Below, in pieces: positions 15,017-23,769 of a stretch of 29,634 bases of DNA; the first letter of the stretch is position 1, and each line of letters starts with the position of its first letter. Position numbers and translations under genes: made by a program. The notes below the pieces were generated by a model. That model did no database searches. It had not been told where the DNA came from and was given only the letters and a program-made list of their open reading frames with translations. The DNA is from a virus, in IMG/VR virus record IMGVR_UViG_3300044809_000048, positions 1 to 29,634 of that record; one strand, written 5' to 3'.

Positions 15017-18000
15017 GTCAAGGATGTAGCGCGGGTCGCCGACTTCGCGCGACCAGTCGTTCGGGTCGTTGACGATGCCGGACGCCTTGTCGGTCTTCAC
15101 GTAGTAGCGGTCGATGATCCACTCGATTGCTGACCGCGAGCCGAGCATGTAGCGGTAGGCGTCCTCAGGGATGCCGCCCAGCGTGATCCGGTCGTTGTAG
15201 TGGATCACCGAACGGTCGTACCGCTCGCCCTCGACCTTCCGTTCTGCAGACGCCTTTCCGAACGCCATCTTCCTGTCGCCCACAGCGAAGAACGAGTACG
15301 GATCCCCCAGCGACTCCACGCCCAGTCCGTCGAGCGGATAGAGCGGCGCGGACTCGTAGTTCAGGTGCAGGTCGGAGAGCGCCCGGCCCGCCTCGGCGAA
15401 CCCCCTGTAGTCGCGGACCATCGGGATGCGCGGAAGCATCTTCTTGAGGTCGGCGCCGTAGGTCTCGCGATAGGTCGGTGAGTGAAGCAATCCGTAGACG
15501 TAGAAGAAGATGTCGTCCTTGGTGATCGTCTCGCTGGGGTATGCGGCCTGAAACCACTTGAGCCCCTCGTCGGTGATGTTGTCGATCTTGCGGTAGCCGT
15601 CGATCGCCTCACCGCCGAGGTCAAGATTGAGAGTCTCAGCCGCATCGACAGGCTCGTAACGCCAGCGGGAGAACACCGAACATGTGTGGAGTGTGTGGTA
15701 GCTGGGAAGGACGTCCACCATCAGCGTTGATGGTCCGTCGGATGATCCCGGCCCGACGCACAGCACCGATGGATTGCGTGTTTCGGCCGTGGGAAACAGG
15801 CGGGGAAGTCGATAGACGCGTGCGATCAGCTGGCGGTCGAAGTAGATGTGGGCACGTTGGAAGGGTCGGTAGTGAATCTGGGTGAGGAAGTCTGCATCGA
15901 AGCCTGACGGAGCATCCACCTCCTCAACCAGCAACTGAACGTTGGTCCTTAGCGCATCGGCGCCGTAGTTGACGAGCCACGCGTCGCGCGCTGTCAGCGT
16001 GCCAAGGGAGGACAGCCCGAAGATGCCGGGCTCAGTCACTCCCTGCTTCCCAACCACTGGGATGAATGCACCGAAGTCTTCTCGGCGCTGGTTCAACCAG
16101 TCTCCGTGCTCGTTGGACGTGATTGTGCGTGAGGGAAGTTCAAGCATGCTCTTGGCAGCGACTACTTGGGCGAGTTTCTCCTCGCGGCTGAGGTAGTCAC
16201 CAACGTCGGTGTGGTGGATAGTCGCGGGTCCCCCTTTCGCCGGGTTCTTCACCAGCAGGGTGATTGCGACCGTCGCGCGACTTCCGCCACCGAAGACCTT
16301 GCCGCCCTCCCTACGGGACTGCTCCCCGGCTGTCCGCTGGTTGCCGCGCAAGTTATACACGTAGATGGCGGAGAACTCGTCGGCGAGTGTCTTGCGCATC
16401 CCGTCGGCACTGTTTGAGTCGAGGAATCCGCCGTTTGTCACGTACCCGACGATTCCCCGGTCCTCGATCCGGAGCGAAGCCCACTTGATCGCACGAATGT
16501 AGGAGTCATAGAGGTTCCTAACCAGAGCTGCGTTGGATCTCGCCGCGTAGGAGGCGCGGATCTCAGAATCCAAGCCGGGGTACGACTCGTTCTGGTTGTC
16601 ATCGCGCGCCGACTCCTGACCAACGGACCAAGGCGGGTTGCCAACGATCACCGTGATGGGCAACTTCTTGAGGGCTACGAGGCGCGCGTTGTTCTCGGGG
16701 AACACCTCTAGATCCGGGCGGTCATCGGGTTCCCACGACTGGAACGTGTCGGTGAGGATCAGGCCGGGGAACGCCTCGGACTTGCCGGTCAGATCGGCGT
16801 AGGTCGTCTCGATGTTGACGGCCGCAATGTAGTACGCGAGCAGCAGAATCTCGTTGGCGTGCAACTCGTGGGCGTACTTGCGGGCGAGGTCGTGGGGCTC
16901 GATGAGGCCCGACTGCAGCAGGCGCACCATGAACGTGCCGGTGCCGGTGAAGCCGTCGAGGATGTGGACTCCCTCGTCGGTGAGCCCTTGGCCGAACTCG
17001 GTGCGGAGAACGTCGTCGGCTGACTTCAGGATGAAGTCGACAATCTCGACCGGCGTGTAGACGATGCCCAGTTTGTCGACGGTCTTCTTGAAGGCGCTGA
17101 CAAAGAACTTGTCGTACAACTCGATGAGGATGCGCTGCTTGCCAACGGCGTTGTTGACCCCTTCCACCCGCCGCCGGACTGAGGCGTAGAAGTCTTCCAG
17201 CGTGGCGTTCTCGGAGGCGAGATTGTGCTCGTCCAGAGAGGCCAGCATGAGTTCCATCGTCTGTGCGACGGGGTTGTTGGCACCGAAGTTGCGGCCCTCG
17301 AAGAGTGCCTCGAAGATCGGACGAGTGACGAGGTGCTGGGCGAGCATCTCGATCGCCTCATCGGGGGTGATGTTGTCGTTGAGATTGCCCCGCAGGCCGT
17401 CGAGGAACACCTCGAACTCCTTGGCAGGATTCGAGTCCTCATCGGCTAGTAGTCCGTTGATGCGGATGATGTGCGCTCGGGCGATGTCAGATACGTCCTT
17501 TGCCCACGTCTCCCAGTAGCGGCGCTCGCCGACCTTCTGGACGATGCGGGCGTACATGGCATCGCGGAAGCCGTCGAAGCCGTAGCTGAGAGCGAGTTGC
17601 TCGGTCTCTGCACGCTGGGCCGTGTCGTCGGAGGGGCTCTCCTCCTCGGGTGAGACAACCTCGGGGCGCGGGGTCACATTGTCGATCACCAAGCGGTCGG
17701 TCTTGCGCTTGTTGAGTTCGATCTGATTGACCATCGCGTGGAAGCGGTCGTCGTGGGACCGGAGTGCTTGCAACACCTGCCAGACCACGCGGTAGCGGTC
17801 GTTGTCCTTGAGTGCCTCTTCGGGCGCGATCCCGGTCGGAATGACGATCGGCAGGATGATGTAGCCGAGTTCCTTGCCCGGTGCCCTACGCATCACCCGG
17901 CCAACCGACTGCACCACATCCACCTGCGAGCCGCGCGGGGTCAGGAACATCACTGCGTCGAGCGCAGGCACGTCCACGCCTTCGGAAAGGCAACGGGCGT

Positions 18001-19642
18001 TGCTGAGAATGCGACACACGTCTTCCGGCGTGGACTCCTTGAGCCACGCGAGGTGCGTGTTGCGCTCGTGAATCCCCATCGTGCCGTCCACGTGTGCGGC
18101 CTCGACACGGAGCAGGTGGCGAGGCGTGTCTTCGGCTTCGTCCTGCATGGCCCGGTCCACGAGCACCGGGAAGGATGCAGCGGCGGTTTTGGACGCCTTG
18201 ATGTCCTTGGCGAACGCAACAGCAGTCTTCATCGGCTTGAGGTTGCCGCTCTCTGCCTCCTGTTCGGCCGAGCCATAGTGCTTGGCGAGCCCGTTCCAGC
18301 AGCCGATCAACTTAGCCGCGTCGCCCAGCGCAATCTCCCCGCCAGTCGCCATTGCGCTCTGGAAGTTTGCGGCCACATACTCCTCGTCGACTGCGAGCAC
18401 GAGCACCTTGTAGTCGGTGAGCAGGTCAGCCTCGACCGCATCCCCGAACCCAAGCCGGTGGAACTCTTGGCCGTACCAGTCCTCGTTGTCCATCGACACC
18501 GGCTTCGCCTCTGCGTCCGCAGCCCTGCGTTTCACGTCGTCGCTGAACACGCGCGGGGTGGCGGTCATGTAGAGCCGCCTGTGTGAGCGCAGGTAGTCGC
18601 TGTCATGGACCCGGACGAATGACGACTCTTCTGCGCCAGCGAGAGTGACGCCGGTCGTACGGTGGGCCTCGTCGCAGATCACGAGGTCGAACCCGTCGAG
18701 GCCGAGTCCCTGAGCCTGATGGATGACGTCTATGGACTGGTACGTCGAGAACACGACCGTCATTCGGTCCTTGGAGTGCCTCCCGACACTCATCCGCGCG
18801 ACCAACGTCGCCGCGTCGGTCGTCGCGGGCTCGGTGAGGTCGATCGTGGGCATGTCTGCCTCGTCACTGATGACCTTGCGGCCGACCCGCACGTCGGAGC
18901 AGACCGCGAATGGGCGGATGTCGACCTCGGTGTTCGCCATCCACTCACGCAAACTTTGTGACATCAACTGGATGGACGGGACGAGAAACAGCACTGACCC
19001 GCCCGCCCCGACAAGCTCCTCGGCGATCTTGAGGGAGGTGAAGGTCTTGCCGGTTCCGCACGCCATGATGAGTTTGCCGCGATCGTGCGACCTGAACCCG
19101 TCGAACACGTCCAGAAGCGCGGCCTCCTGATGCGGGCGCAGGGTCTTCTTACCCGTCGAGACGAGCACCTCCGGCGTGGCCCACGAATACTGCGTCCAGT
19201 CGAAGGCGGACTCGTCCAGCCAAGCGATGTCGACACGTTGCACCGGCACCGCCTGATGCATGAGGGTGTCTGTCGCGTTCTGCGACCATGACTTCGCCGT
19301 GTCAAAGATGTAGCGGCGGCTGAACTCCCTGCCGCCGGAGGCGGACAGGAACGAGTCGATGTCCCCCTTGGAGACTGTCGCACCCGGCACGTAGAACTTG
19401 CACTGGATCGCGGCGTAGGAGTCCTCGTCGCGGAGGGCGGCTACAAGGTCGATCCCCGTGTCCGGGCGTCCCTCACGGCCCGGCCACTCCGACCACATCC
19501 AGACGTTGGAGAATCGCGCGCTCCACTCAGGGTCGTTGAGCAGGTAGGTCTTGATGAGTCGCTCGAACTTGTCGCCCTTGTCCCTCTCGTCCAGCGCGTT
19601 TGCTCGAAGGTCACCGAGCACTTCATAGATCGTCGCCGTCAC
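14930..19642 (-). CDS. Type ISP restriction-modification enzyme (single polypeptide)
   Basis: A 1570-residue single chain, the size of LlaGI/LlaBIII-type enzymes. The domains in order are an Mrr-like nuclease (Asp 65 in GIDLV, then QCK at 80-82); an SF2 translocase with Walker A ACGTGKT (194-200), DEAH (324-327), MTATPR (359-364) and GRVMRR (581-586); a helical coupler; an N6-adenine methyltransferase with motif I DGFTGTGTF (896-904) and motif IV NPPW (1002-1005); and a C-terminal target-recognition region. It methylates one strand of an asymmetric site and translocates on unmodified DNA until collision and cleavage. All catalytic motifs are intact. The start is GTG at 19642 with a weak ribosome site. 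Confidence 0.93.
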   Translation of the reverse strand: MTATIYEVLGDLRANALDERDKGDKFERLIKTYLLNDPEWSARFSNVWMWSEWPGREGRPDTGIDLVAALRDEDSYAAIQCKFYVPGATVSKGDIDSFLSASGGREFSRRYIFDTAKSWSQNATDTLMHQAVPVQRVDIAWLDESAFDWTQYSWATPEVLVSTGKKTLRPHQEAALLDVFDGFRSHDRGKLIMACGTGKTFTSLKIAEELVGAGGSVLFLVPSIQLMSQSLREWMANTEVDIRPFAVCSDVRVGRKVISDEADMPTIDLTEPATTDAATLVARMSVGRHSKDRMTVVFSTYQSIDVIHQAQGLGLDGFDLVICDEAHRTTGVTLAGAEESSFVRVHDSDYLRSHRRLYMTATPRVFSDDVKRRAADAEAKPVSMDNEDWYGQEFHRLGFGDAVEADLLTDYKVLVLAVDEEYVAANFQSAMATGGEIALGDAAKLIGCWNGLAKHYGSAEQEAESGNLKPMKTAVAFAKDIKASKTAAASFPVLVDRAMQDEAEDTPRHLLRVEAAHVDGTMGIHERNTHLAWLKESTPEDVCRILSNARCLSEGVDVPALDAVMFLTPRGSQVDVVQSVGRVMRRAPGKELGYIILPIVIPTGIAPEEALKDNDRYRVVWQVLQALRSHDDRFHAMVNQIELNKRKTDRLVIDNVTPRPEVVSPEEESPSDDTAQRAETEQLALSYGFDGFRDAMYARIVQKVGERRYWETWAKDVSDIARAHIIRINGLLADEDSNPAKEFEVFLDGLRGNLNDNITPDEAIEMLAQHLVTRPIFEALFEGRNFGANNPVAQTMELMLASLDEHNLASENATLEDFYASVRRRVEGVNNAVGKQRILIELYDKFFVSAFKKTVDKLGIVYTPVEIVDFILKSADDVLRTEFGQGLTDEGVHILDGFTGTGTFMVRLLQSGLIEPHDLARKYAHELHANEILLLAYYIAAVNIETTYADLTGKSEAFPGLILTDTFQSWEPDDRPDLEVFPENNARLVALKKLPITVIVGNPPWSVGQESARDDNQNESYPGLDSEIRASYAARSNAALVRNLYDSYIRAIKWASLRIEDRGIVGYVTNGGFLDSNSADGMRKTLADEFSAIYVYNLRGNQRTAGEQSRREGGKVFGGGSRATVAITLLVKNPAKGGPATIHHTDVGDYLSREEKLAQVVAAKSMLELPSRTITSNEHGDWLNQRREDFGAFIPVVGKQGVTEPGIFGLSSLGTLTARDAWLVNYGADALRTNVQLLVEEVDAPSGFDADFLTQIHYRPFQRAHIYFDRQLIARVYRLPRLFPTAETRNPSVLCVGPGSSDGPSTLMVDVLPSYHTLHTCSVFSRWRYEPVDAAETLNLDLGGEAIDGYRKIDNITDEGLKWFQAAYPSETITKDDIFFYVYGLLHSPTYRETYGADLKKMLPRIPMVRDYRGFAEAGRALSDLHLNYESAPLYPLDGLGVESLGDPYSFFAVGDRKMAFGKASAERKVEGERYDRSVIHYNDRITLGGIPEDAYRYMLGSRSAIEWIIDRYYVKTDKASGIVNDPNDWSREVGDPRYILDLLARIVTVSVETNRVVDSLPPLDIIDGA

Positions 19643-20001
19643 AGCCCGCAGTTTGCCTCACCGCGCCCGCCTCCGCTTGCGTCGTTCCCTGCGGCACTTG
19701 TCTCTCGGCGGAGCGGCGTCGGACAGCCGACGTATCGGACGATGTCAGTTGTCGAGGAAGAACGGACGGTCCGGGCGGGTTTAGCCGGGGCAAAGTCTTC
19801 ACCGGGGAAGGGCGGGCAGGTGCTCATTCTTGCCAGCGAGGTCCAGCGGCCACGTGATGAGGCCGAGGCGTGGCGGGTCACGCCGGACGAAGACGAATAA
19901 GAACCCCGGCCCGCCGGGCGAGGCGAAGGCCGAGGGCAGTGGGTGAGCCCCGGCCCGCCGGGGAGTACGAATCAACGGCGGGCCGGGGAGTCTGTAGAGG
20001 G
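19643..20001. other. Gene-free stretch upstream of the Type ISP gene
   Basis: No complete gene was found. A minus-strand open frame ending at 19799 reads FVFVRRDPPRLGLITWPLD and ends LPALPR; it looks protein-like but has no start codon and may be the tail of a lost gene. The stretch also contains the GC-rich repeats described at 19904-19988. It should carry the promoter of the Type ISP gene, which could not be assigned. Confidence 0.4.
19904..19988. repeat. GC-rich direct repeat and strong hairpin
   Basis: CCCCGGCCCGCCGGG occurs at 19904-19918 and again at 19948-19962. The second copy forms a perfect 13-bp stem (19948-19960 with 19976-19988, loop 15 nt). It follows the 51-residue ORF on the minus strand, so transcription termination is the simplest role. 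Confidence 0.6.
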
Positions 20002-20157
20002 TCAGCGGACGCGCACCCGAACGGGCTCTAACCGCTCGGTCCTCCGGTCGCGCTCGAACGTCACGCGCCAGACGGAGCCGTCGTCGTAGGTGTGCAGCAC
20101 GAATCCTTCCCCGAGCTCGATCCCCACGATCGAGGGCGGGGGCGGCGAGAGGGTCAC
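20002..20157 (-). CDS. Small hypothetical protein downstream of the 167-residue gene
   Basis: A 51-residue ORF starting (GTG) MTLSPPPPSIVGIELGEGF, then a short beta-hairpin-like part (LHTYDDGSVWRVTFERD) and an Arg-rich end (VRVRVR). The open frame extends upstream to 20220 without a better start; an AGGAGA lies about 25 nt before the GTG, too far for normal spacing. It is 40 nt downstream of the neighbouring gene on the same strand. The family is unknown. Confidence 0.4.
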   Translation of the reverse strand: MTLSPPPPSIVGIELGEGFVLHTYDDGSVWRVTFERDRRTERLEPVRVRVR

Positions 20158-20197
20158 CGAGCCGTTGGGCTCTGGTTCGGTTCTCCTGATTCGGGTC

Positions 20198-20701
20198 TCA
20201 GCCGGGGGTGTCCCAGCCGCTCAGGCTGGTGGCGATGAAGTTGTCGAGGGTTTCGTCGCTCGCCAACGCCCGCTCGAAGTCACGGTCAAAGTCGCTGTCG
20301 GCGATGCGCCGGGCGTTCTCGTTGGCGTCGGGGTAGCCGCCGTACGTCGGCATCGTCGCATCCAGCCGCTCGGCCAGCTCCGCACCCTCGGGGGCGTAGC
20401 GGTTGCCGGTGTTGAACGGCTGGTCGTGCCCGGCCCACTCGTCGGACTGCGCCAACTGGTTCATGGCTCCCTGCGCCTGTGCCGCGACCCGTGTGACTTC
20501 GGCACGTCCCTCGGGGCTGAGGTCCGTGCCTAGGATCGCGTTGCGGCTGAGCCACTGCTGGGCCCTCTGTTGAACGGCCGGTGGACCGACGAGCGCGGGT
20601 AGAAGTTCCTTCACGGCGCTGGGGTCAACGCCTCGCTGGCACCACGCTCGGTACTGCCGGTCGGCGTCGTCCTGACGGCTGTCTCTGATAGTGGTGCTCA
20701 T
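20198..20701 (-). CDS. Hypothetical protein, 167 residues
   Basis: The start MSTTIRDSRQDDADRQYRAW was chosen because GAGGAG lies just upstream; the longer in-frame extension has no ribosome site. The protein is acidic and helical with repeated Asp/Glu-Arg pairs, a short VKELLPALVGPPAV segment and QPFNTGNRYAPEGAELAERL. No transmembrane segment or known motif is visible. It has no recognisable family. It is divergent from the HD operon and shares the 416-bp control region with it. Confidence 0.55.
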   Translation of the reverse strand: MSTTIRDSRQDDADRQYRAWCQRGVDPSAVKELLPALVGPPAVQQRAQQWLSRNAILGTDLSPEGRAEVTRVAAQAQGAMNQLAQSDEWAGHDQPFNTGNRYAPEGAELAERLDATMPTYGGYPDANENARRIADSDFDRDFERALASDETLDNFIATSLSGWDTPG

Positions 20702-21117
20702 GGTCGTACTCCTCGGGCTCATTTCGGTTGGGTGATGTATCGCACCGGAATCGAGGTCACGCCGAGGGCCGTTCCATTCCCCTCTGTCGCACGGGCCAGG
20801 TGGCTTCTGCCACGTCCCGTCGAACAACTCCACGTTATCACCGGCGGGAGTGTGGGAACGGGTGACGGTACCTGAAACGGGACGTTCGCCGAGACTTGAG
20901 CCAGCGCCTAGCGGGCATCCGGCTGCACGCCTGCGGCGCGATGTCGGCGGTCCACGATAGACTCGAACACATGTTCGATCAACTGTCTTGGAGTCACCGC
21001 TCCACCCTCATCTCGCGATCGCTAGCTCCCGGTGGGTTCGTCATGGATTCCCCTGCCAGGATGCAAGGATGCGCACTGACGGGACACGATTCCAGACGTT
21101 CTAACCGGAGGCTGTGC
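20702..21117. promoter_or_regulatory. Divergent control region of the HD operon and the 167-residue gene
   Basis: 416 bp without a supported gene. The frame of the HD gene stays open through part of it, but the good Shine-Dalgarno before 21118 argues against a longer protein. It holds the LexA box at 20963-20978 with TAGACT as a possible overlapping -10. Nothing else stands out. Confidence 0.5.
20963..20978. promoter_or_regulatory. LexA (SOS) box
   Basis: TCGAACACATGTTCGA is a perfect 16-bp palindrome and an exact fit to the Gram-positive/mycobacterial LexA consensus (CGAAC-N4-GTTCG). It abuts TAGACT (20958-20963), a plausible -10 for rightward transcription, so LexA bound here would block the HD operon promoter. 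The start codon is 140 nt downstream. Confidence 0.75.
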
Positions 21118-22491
21118 ATGAGCAGCAGTGAGGTGCGCGATGCCGTCCATGGCCTCATCAGGCTGGAGCCCGAGGAGTGGAAGATTGTCGACACTCAGGC
21201 CTTCCAAAGACTTCGCGGGGTTCAACAGCTCGCGTTCACCCATCTGGTCTACCCGGGAGCGAGACACAGTCGTTTCGAGCATTGTGTCGGCGCATGCCAC
21301 CTAGCGGGCCGCCTCGCGACCGAGCTGAAGCTGGAAGACGACGTCAAGAGGAGGGTTCGGCTAGCCGCCCTATGTCACGACATCGGCCATGGTCCGTTCT
21401 CTCACGTGAGCGAGTTCGTCTTCGAAGCGCTTTCTGGTGCGGACCACATGCACGAGCGCATCTCGGCAGCCATCATTGAACACGATCCCGGCATCGGGAA
21501 AGCCCTCGCCAAGAAGGACCGCGAGTGGATTGCCGAACTCCTGACCGGCCGAGGGCACGCGAAGAAGCGCGGACTGGAGCGTGACATCATCGCTGGGCCG
21601 GCCGATATCGACAAGCTGGACTACCTCCTCCGAGACTCACATTACTGCGGGGTCGAGTATGGGCGGTACGACGTGGACAAGGTCATCGAGTCCGCCAGAA
21701 GGATTGAGCGGACAGATGGGGCGTATCTGGCTTATCACCGCGACGGAGTGTTTGCGATCGAAGGCATGCTACTGGCCCGTCATCACATGCATCGCCAGGT
21801 CTATGGCCACAAGACGCGCCTCGCGACCGACAAGATGCTCGTCCGCGCAATGCTCTTCGGGGTGGATGAGAGCCTCTTGCCGCGAACTGTGTTCGCTCCC
21901 GACGTTGACCACCTCAATGCTGCATTCGTTACCGAGTACCTCTCTTGGGACGACTCGAAGACAATGCGAAAGTTGTGCCTTGCGCCGGAGGGGTCAAAGG
22001 CTCGACAGGTCGCACAAGCACTCGTGGACCGAAAGCTGCTGAAGCGGGTTGCGACACTGGATGTGGATGATCTGAAGGACAACTTTCACTTCGACATGAT
22101 GGCGGCTGGCGAAGCAATCGAACCCAAGGCGGGTGTGCTCAAGGAGTACCAGGCCGACGCCGAGGCGATCGTTGCCGAAGCGGCAGGGGTAGACCCCATG
22201 TGGGTGGTTTTGGACTGGGAACGCCTCCAGAACCCCATCACCTCAAACGATGCCTTCAAAGTGGTGGACAAGGACGTGTTGATCACGGATGACGATCTGA
22301 TCGCTTTGGACAAGTTCACCGAACACTCAGAGATCTTCGGAAACGTGGACTCGCTCGGCGCCAGACGTCGAGTTGTCGCCTACATCCAGCCACCGGAGGG
22401 CAAGCCGTTCACCAGGCGCAAAACAACCGCGATCCGCAAGAGTATGGCAGAAGCACTGCGACCCATCAGTGAAGCCGGAAAGGAGGTCTGA
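21118..22491 (+). CDS. HD-domain phosphohydrolase (SAMHD1/YwfO-like)
   Basis: A 457-residue protein starting MSSSEVRDAVHGLIRLEPEE, with GGAGG 6 nt upstream. The metal-binding HD set is complete: His 55 in RFEH, His 87-Asp 88 in CHDIGHGPFSH, and Asp 168 in DKLDYLLRD followed by SHYCGVEYG. The opening VHGLI and FQRLRGVQQLAFTHLVYPGARHSRFEHC are hallmarks of the SAMHD1/YwfO group, many of which are dNTP triphosphohydrolases. The C-terminal third is less conserved. It forms an operon with the next gene (1-nt gap). dNTP hydrolysis is inferred, not shown. Confidence 0.88.
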   Translation: MSSSEVRDAVHGLIRLEPEEWKIVDTQAFQRLRGVQQLAFTHLVYPGARHSRFEHCVGACHLAGRLATELKLEDDVKRRVRLAALCHDIGHGPFSHVSEFVFEALSGADHMHERISAAIIEHDPGIGKALAKKDREWIAELLTGRGHAKKRGLERDIIAGPADIDKLDYLLRDSHYCGVEYGRYDVDKVIESARRIERTDGAYLAYHRDGVFAIEGMLLARHHMHRQVYGHKTRLATDKMLVRAMLFGVDESLLPRTVFAPDVDHLNAAFVTEYLSWDDSKTMRKLCLAPEGSKARQVAQALVDRKLLKRVATLDVDDLKDNFHFDMMAAGEAIEPKAGVLKEYQADAEAIVAEAAGVDPMWVVLDWERLQNPITSNDAFKVVDKDVLITDDDLIALDKFTEHSEIFGNVDSLGARRRVVAYIQPPEGKPFTRRKTTAIRKSMAEALRPISEAGKEV

Positions 22492-22492
22492 G

Positions 22493-23083
22493 ATGCCACG
22501 TACCACCGCACCACGCCCCAACATGAAACCCCGCGACGTCGTACTTTCCATCATCGGGGAGGTAACTGGTCACGATGAGTTCGGACGTACCTCTCTGCAG
22601 AAGGTATCCTATCTCACATCGCTCTTGATCGGCATGGACCTTGGCCATAGCGCCTACTACTACGGGCCTTATTCTCCCGCTGTGGAAGCCAATGCCGAAG
22701 CCCTTGCGATCGGCGGGCTCATTAAAGAGAACAGCGAGACGATAGGAATCAACGCCAGAGGTTTCCCGCTCCTCAAGTACACCTACACCATCACGGAGCA
22801 AGGTGAAGAGCGCCTTCAGCGCGTAAGAGACGCGCATCCAGACCAGTCGCAGTCGATCAAGGATATCGTTGCCAAGATTGAAGCAACTGCCGGATCCTTC
22901 GATCAGAACACGCTCTCAGCAGTCTCCAAGACCTTTTACATCGCGAAGGAACAGAGCCGACCCATCTCCCCGGGAGAGGTTCAGGAGTTTGCCAAGGAGC
23001 TCGGTTGGACCCTCAGAACTCGGAAGATCGAAGAGGTCATCCAGATGCTGTCGGAGCTGGGTTTGGTCGAAGTCGGACCGTAA
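22493..23083 (+). CDS. YwgA/Panacea-like protein paired with the HD phosphohydrolase
   Basis: A 196-residue protein; the start is ATG at 22493 with AAGGAGGT inside the end of the HD gene. The core GRTSLQKVSYLTSLL, then SAYYYGPYSPAVEANAEALAIGGLI (about 31-77), is the pattern of YwgA-family and Panacea (DUF4065) winged-helix proteins. The C-terminus is helical and ends MLSELGLVEVGP. In Bacillus subtilis ywfO (HD) and ywgA are also neighbours, so the pairing is conserved. It may regulate or neutralise the HD enzyme, or bind DNA. Function remains unproven. Confidence 0.75.
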   Translation: MPRTTAPRPNMKPRDVVLSIIGEVTGHDEFGRTSLQKVSYLTSLLIGMDLGHSAYYYGPYSPAVEANAEALAIGGLIKENSETIGINARGFPLLKYTYTITEQGEERLQRVRDAHPDQSQSIKDIVAKIEATAGSFDQNTLSAVSKTFYIAKEQSRPISPGEVQEFAKELGWTLRTRKIEEVIQMLSELGLVEVGP

Positions 23084-23162
23084 GCCCATCTGGCGGAGCG
23101 AGGACCCTCGCCACTTCCGCGCGCCTCCCAAGAACGCACCGACGAGACTGCAACATGACCCT

Positions 23163-23531
23163 GTGAGCCTCATGGACCAGCTAGCAGCAGCAGACATGAC
23201 CCCCCAGAGAAGCTCACTGCTAGGCACCCGCATCCGGCTCGATCACACCCCAACGCGCATCACGATCACCATCCAGACTGATCGTTCGTGCTGGCAGCTC
23301 ACCATGCCCGACGAGCGCCTCGAACACGAGTCAGTACGTGTCCACCTCCGGGAACTCACCTCTAGGCGCGGCGGCGATTGCTCGGTCCTCATGCCTTGGT
23401 CCGACTACCGACACGCCAGGGATTGGCTACGATGCATCGCAGACGGCTACCCCGAGCGATCTGAGATACAGCCCGCCCTCAAGTCGCTGCGTGAAGCCTT
23501 CTCGGACGTCGCTCAAGCCATGGCTCTCTGA
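23163..23531 (+). CDS. Hypothetical protein after the HD/YwgA pair
   Basis: About 122 residues from GTG at 23163, or 119 from the in-frame ATG at 23172 (MDQLAAADMTPQRSSLLGTR). It continues with TRITITIQTDRSCWQLTMPDE, a short beta unit, then HARDWLRCIADGYPE and a C-terminal helix. No family is recognised and no good ribosome site is visible. It follows the YwgA-like gene by 79 nt on the same strand and could belong to the operon. Composition is protein-like; other frames here look worse. Confidence 0.45.
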   Translation: MSLMDQLAAADMTPQRSSLLGTRIRLDHTPTRITITIQTDRSCWQLTMPDERLEHESVRVHLRELTSRRGGDCSVLMPWSDYRHARDWLRCIADGYPERSEIQPALKSLREAFSDVAQAMAL

Positions 23532-23572
23532 GCTGCTCGGCGAGCCCGTGCTCGTTTACGCCGCCGCTGGGG

Positions 23573-23758
23573 CTACCTCTCAGCGTCGAGGTCATGCAGC
23601 AGCGCCTCGGCTCTGCGTCTCGACTCATTGATCGCGAAGCAGAAGTGCGCAGCTGCCGCGCCGGGTGACTTCTGCTCGTGCGTGTGGCGCACCTTGGCCG
23701 CGAACACCTCGCGGTAGATCGTCAGCGTGAGGTGCTGCCCCTCGTCGGTCTGCGCCAC
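23573..23758 (-). CDS. Small hypothetical protein, end of element 2
   Basis: A 61-residue ORF (GTG start, MAQTDEGQHLTLTIYREVFA) with a basic middle (KVRHTHEQK) and a helical C-terminus (NESRRRAEALLHDLDAER). The open frame continues upstream without a start (GAPLGWPAVAQ). The protein-like upstream part suggests the gene may once have been longer, or continuous with the ORF at 23770-23931 through a -1 shift. The family is unknown. Confidence 0.45.
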   Translation of the reverse strand: MAQTDEGQHLTLTIYREVFAAKVRHTHEQKSPGAAAAHFCFAINESRRRAEALLHDLDAER

Positions 23759-23769
23759 AGCCGGCCAGC

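Noticed and set aside
17738-18586. 282-residue plus-strand open frame inside the Type ISP gene
   Set aside because: It is antisense to the helicase domain; composition is that of a shadow.
19639-19881. 80-residue minus-strand frame upstream of the Type ISP gene
   Set aside because: It is Ser/Arg/Thr-rich without structure and overlaps the likely promoter; a neighbouring frame ending at 19799 looks more protein-like but lacks a start.
20896-21117. 74-residue N-terminal extension of the HD protein
   Set aside because: It covers the LexA box and has no ribosome site; GGAGG before 21118 and the family start (VHGLI near residue 10) support the shorter protein.
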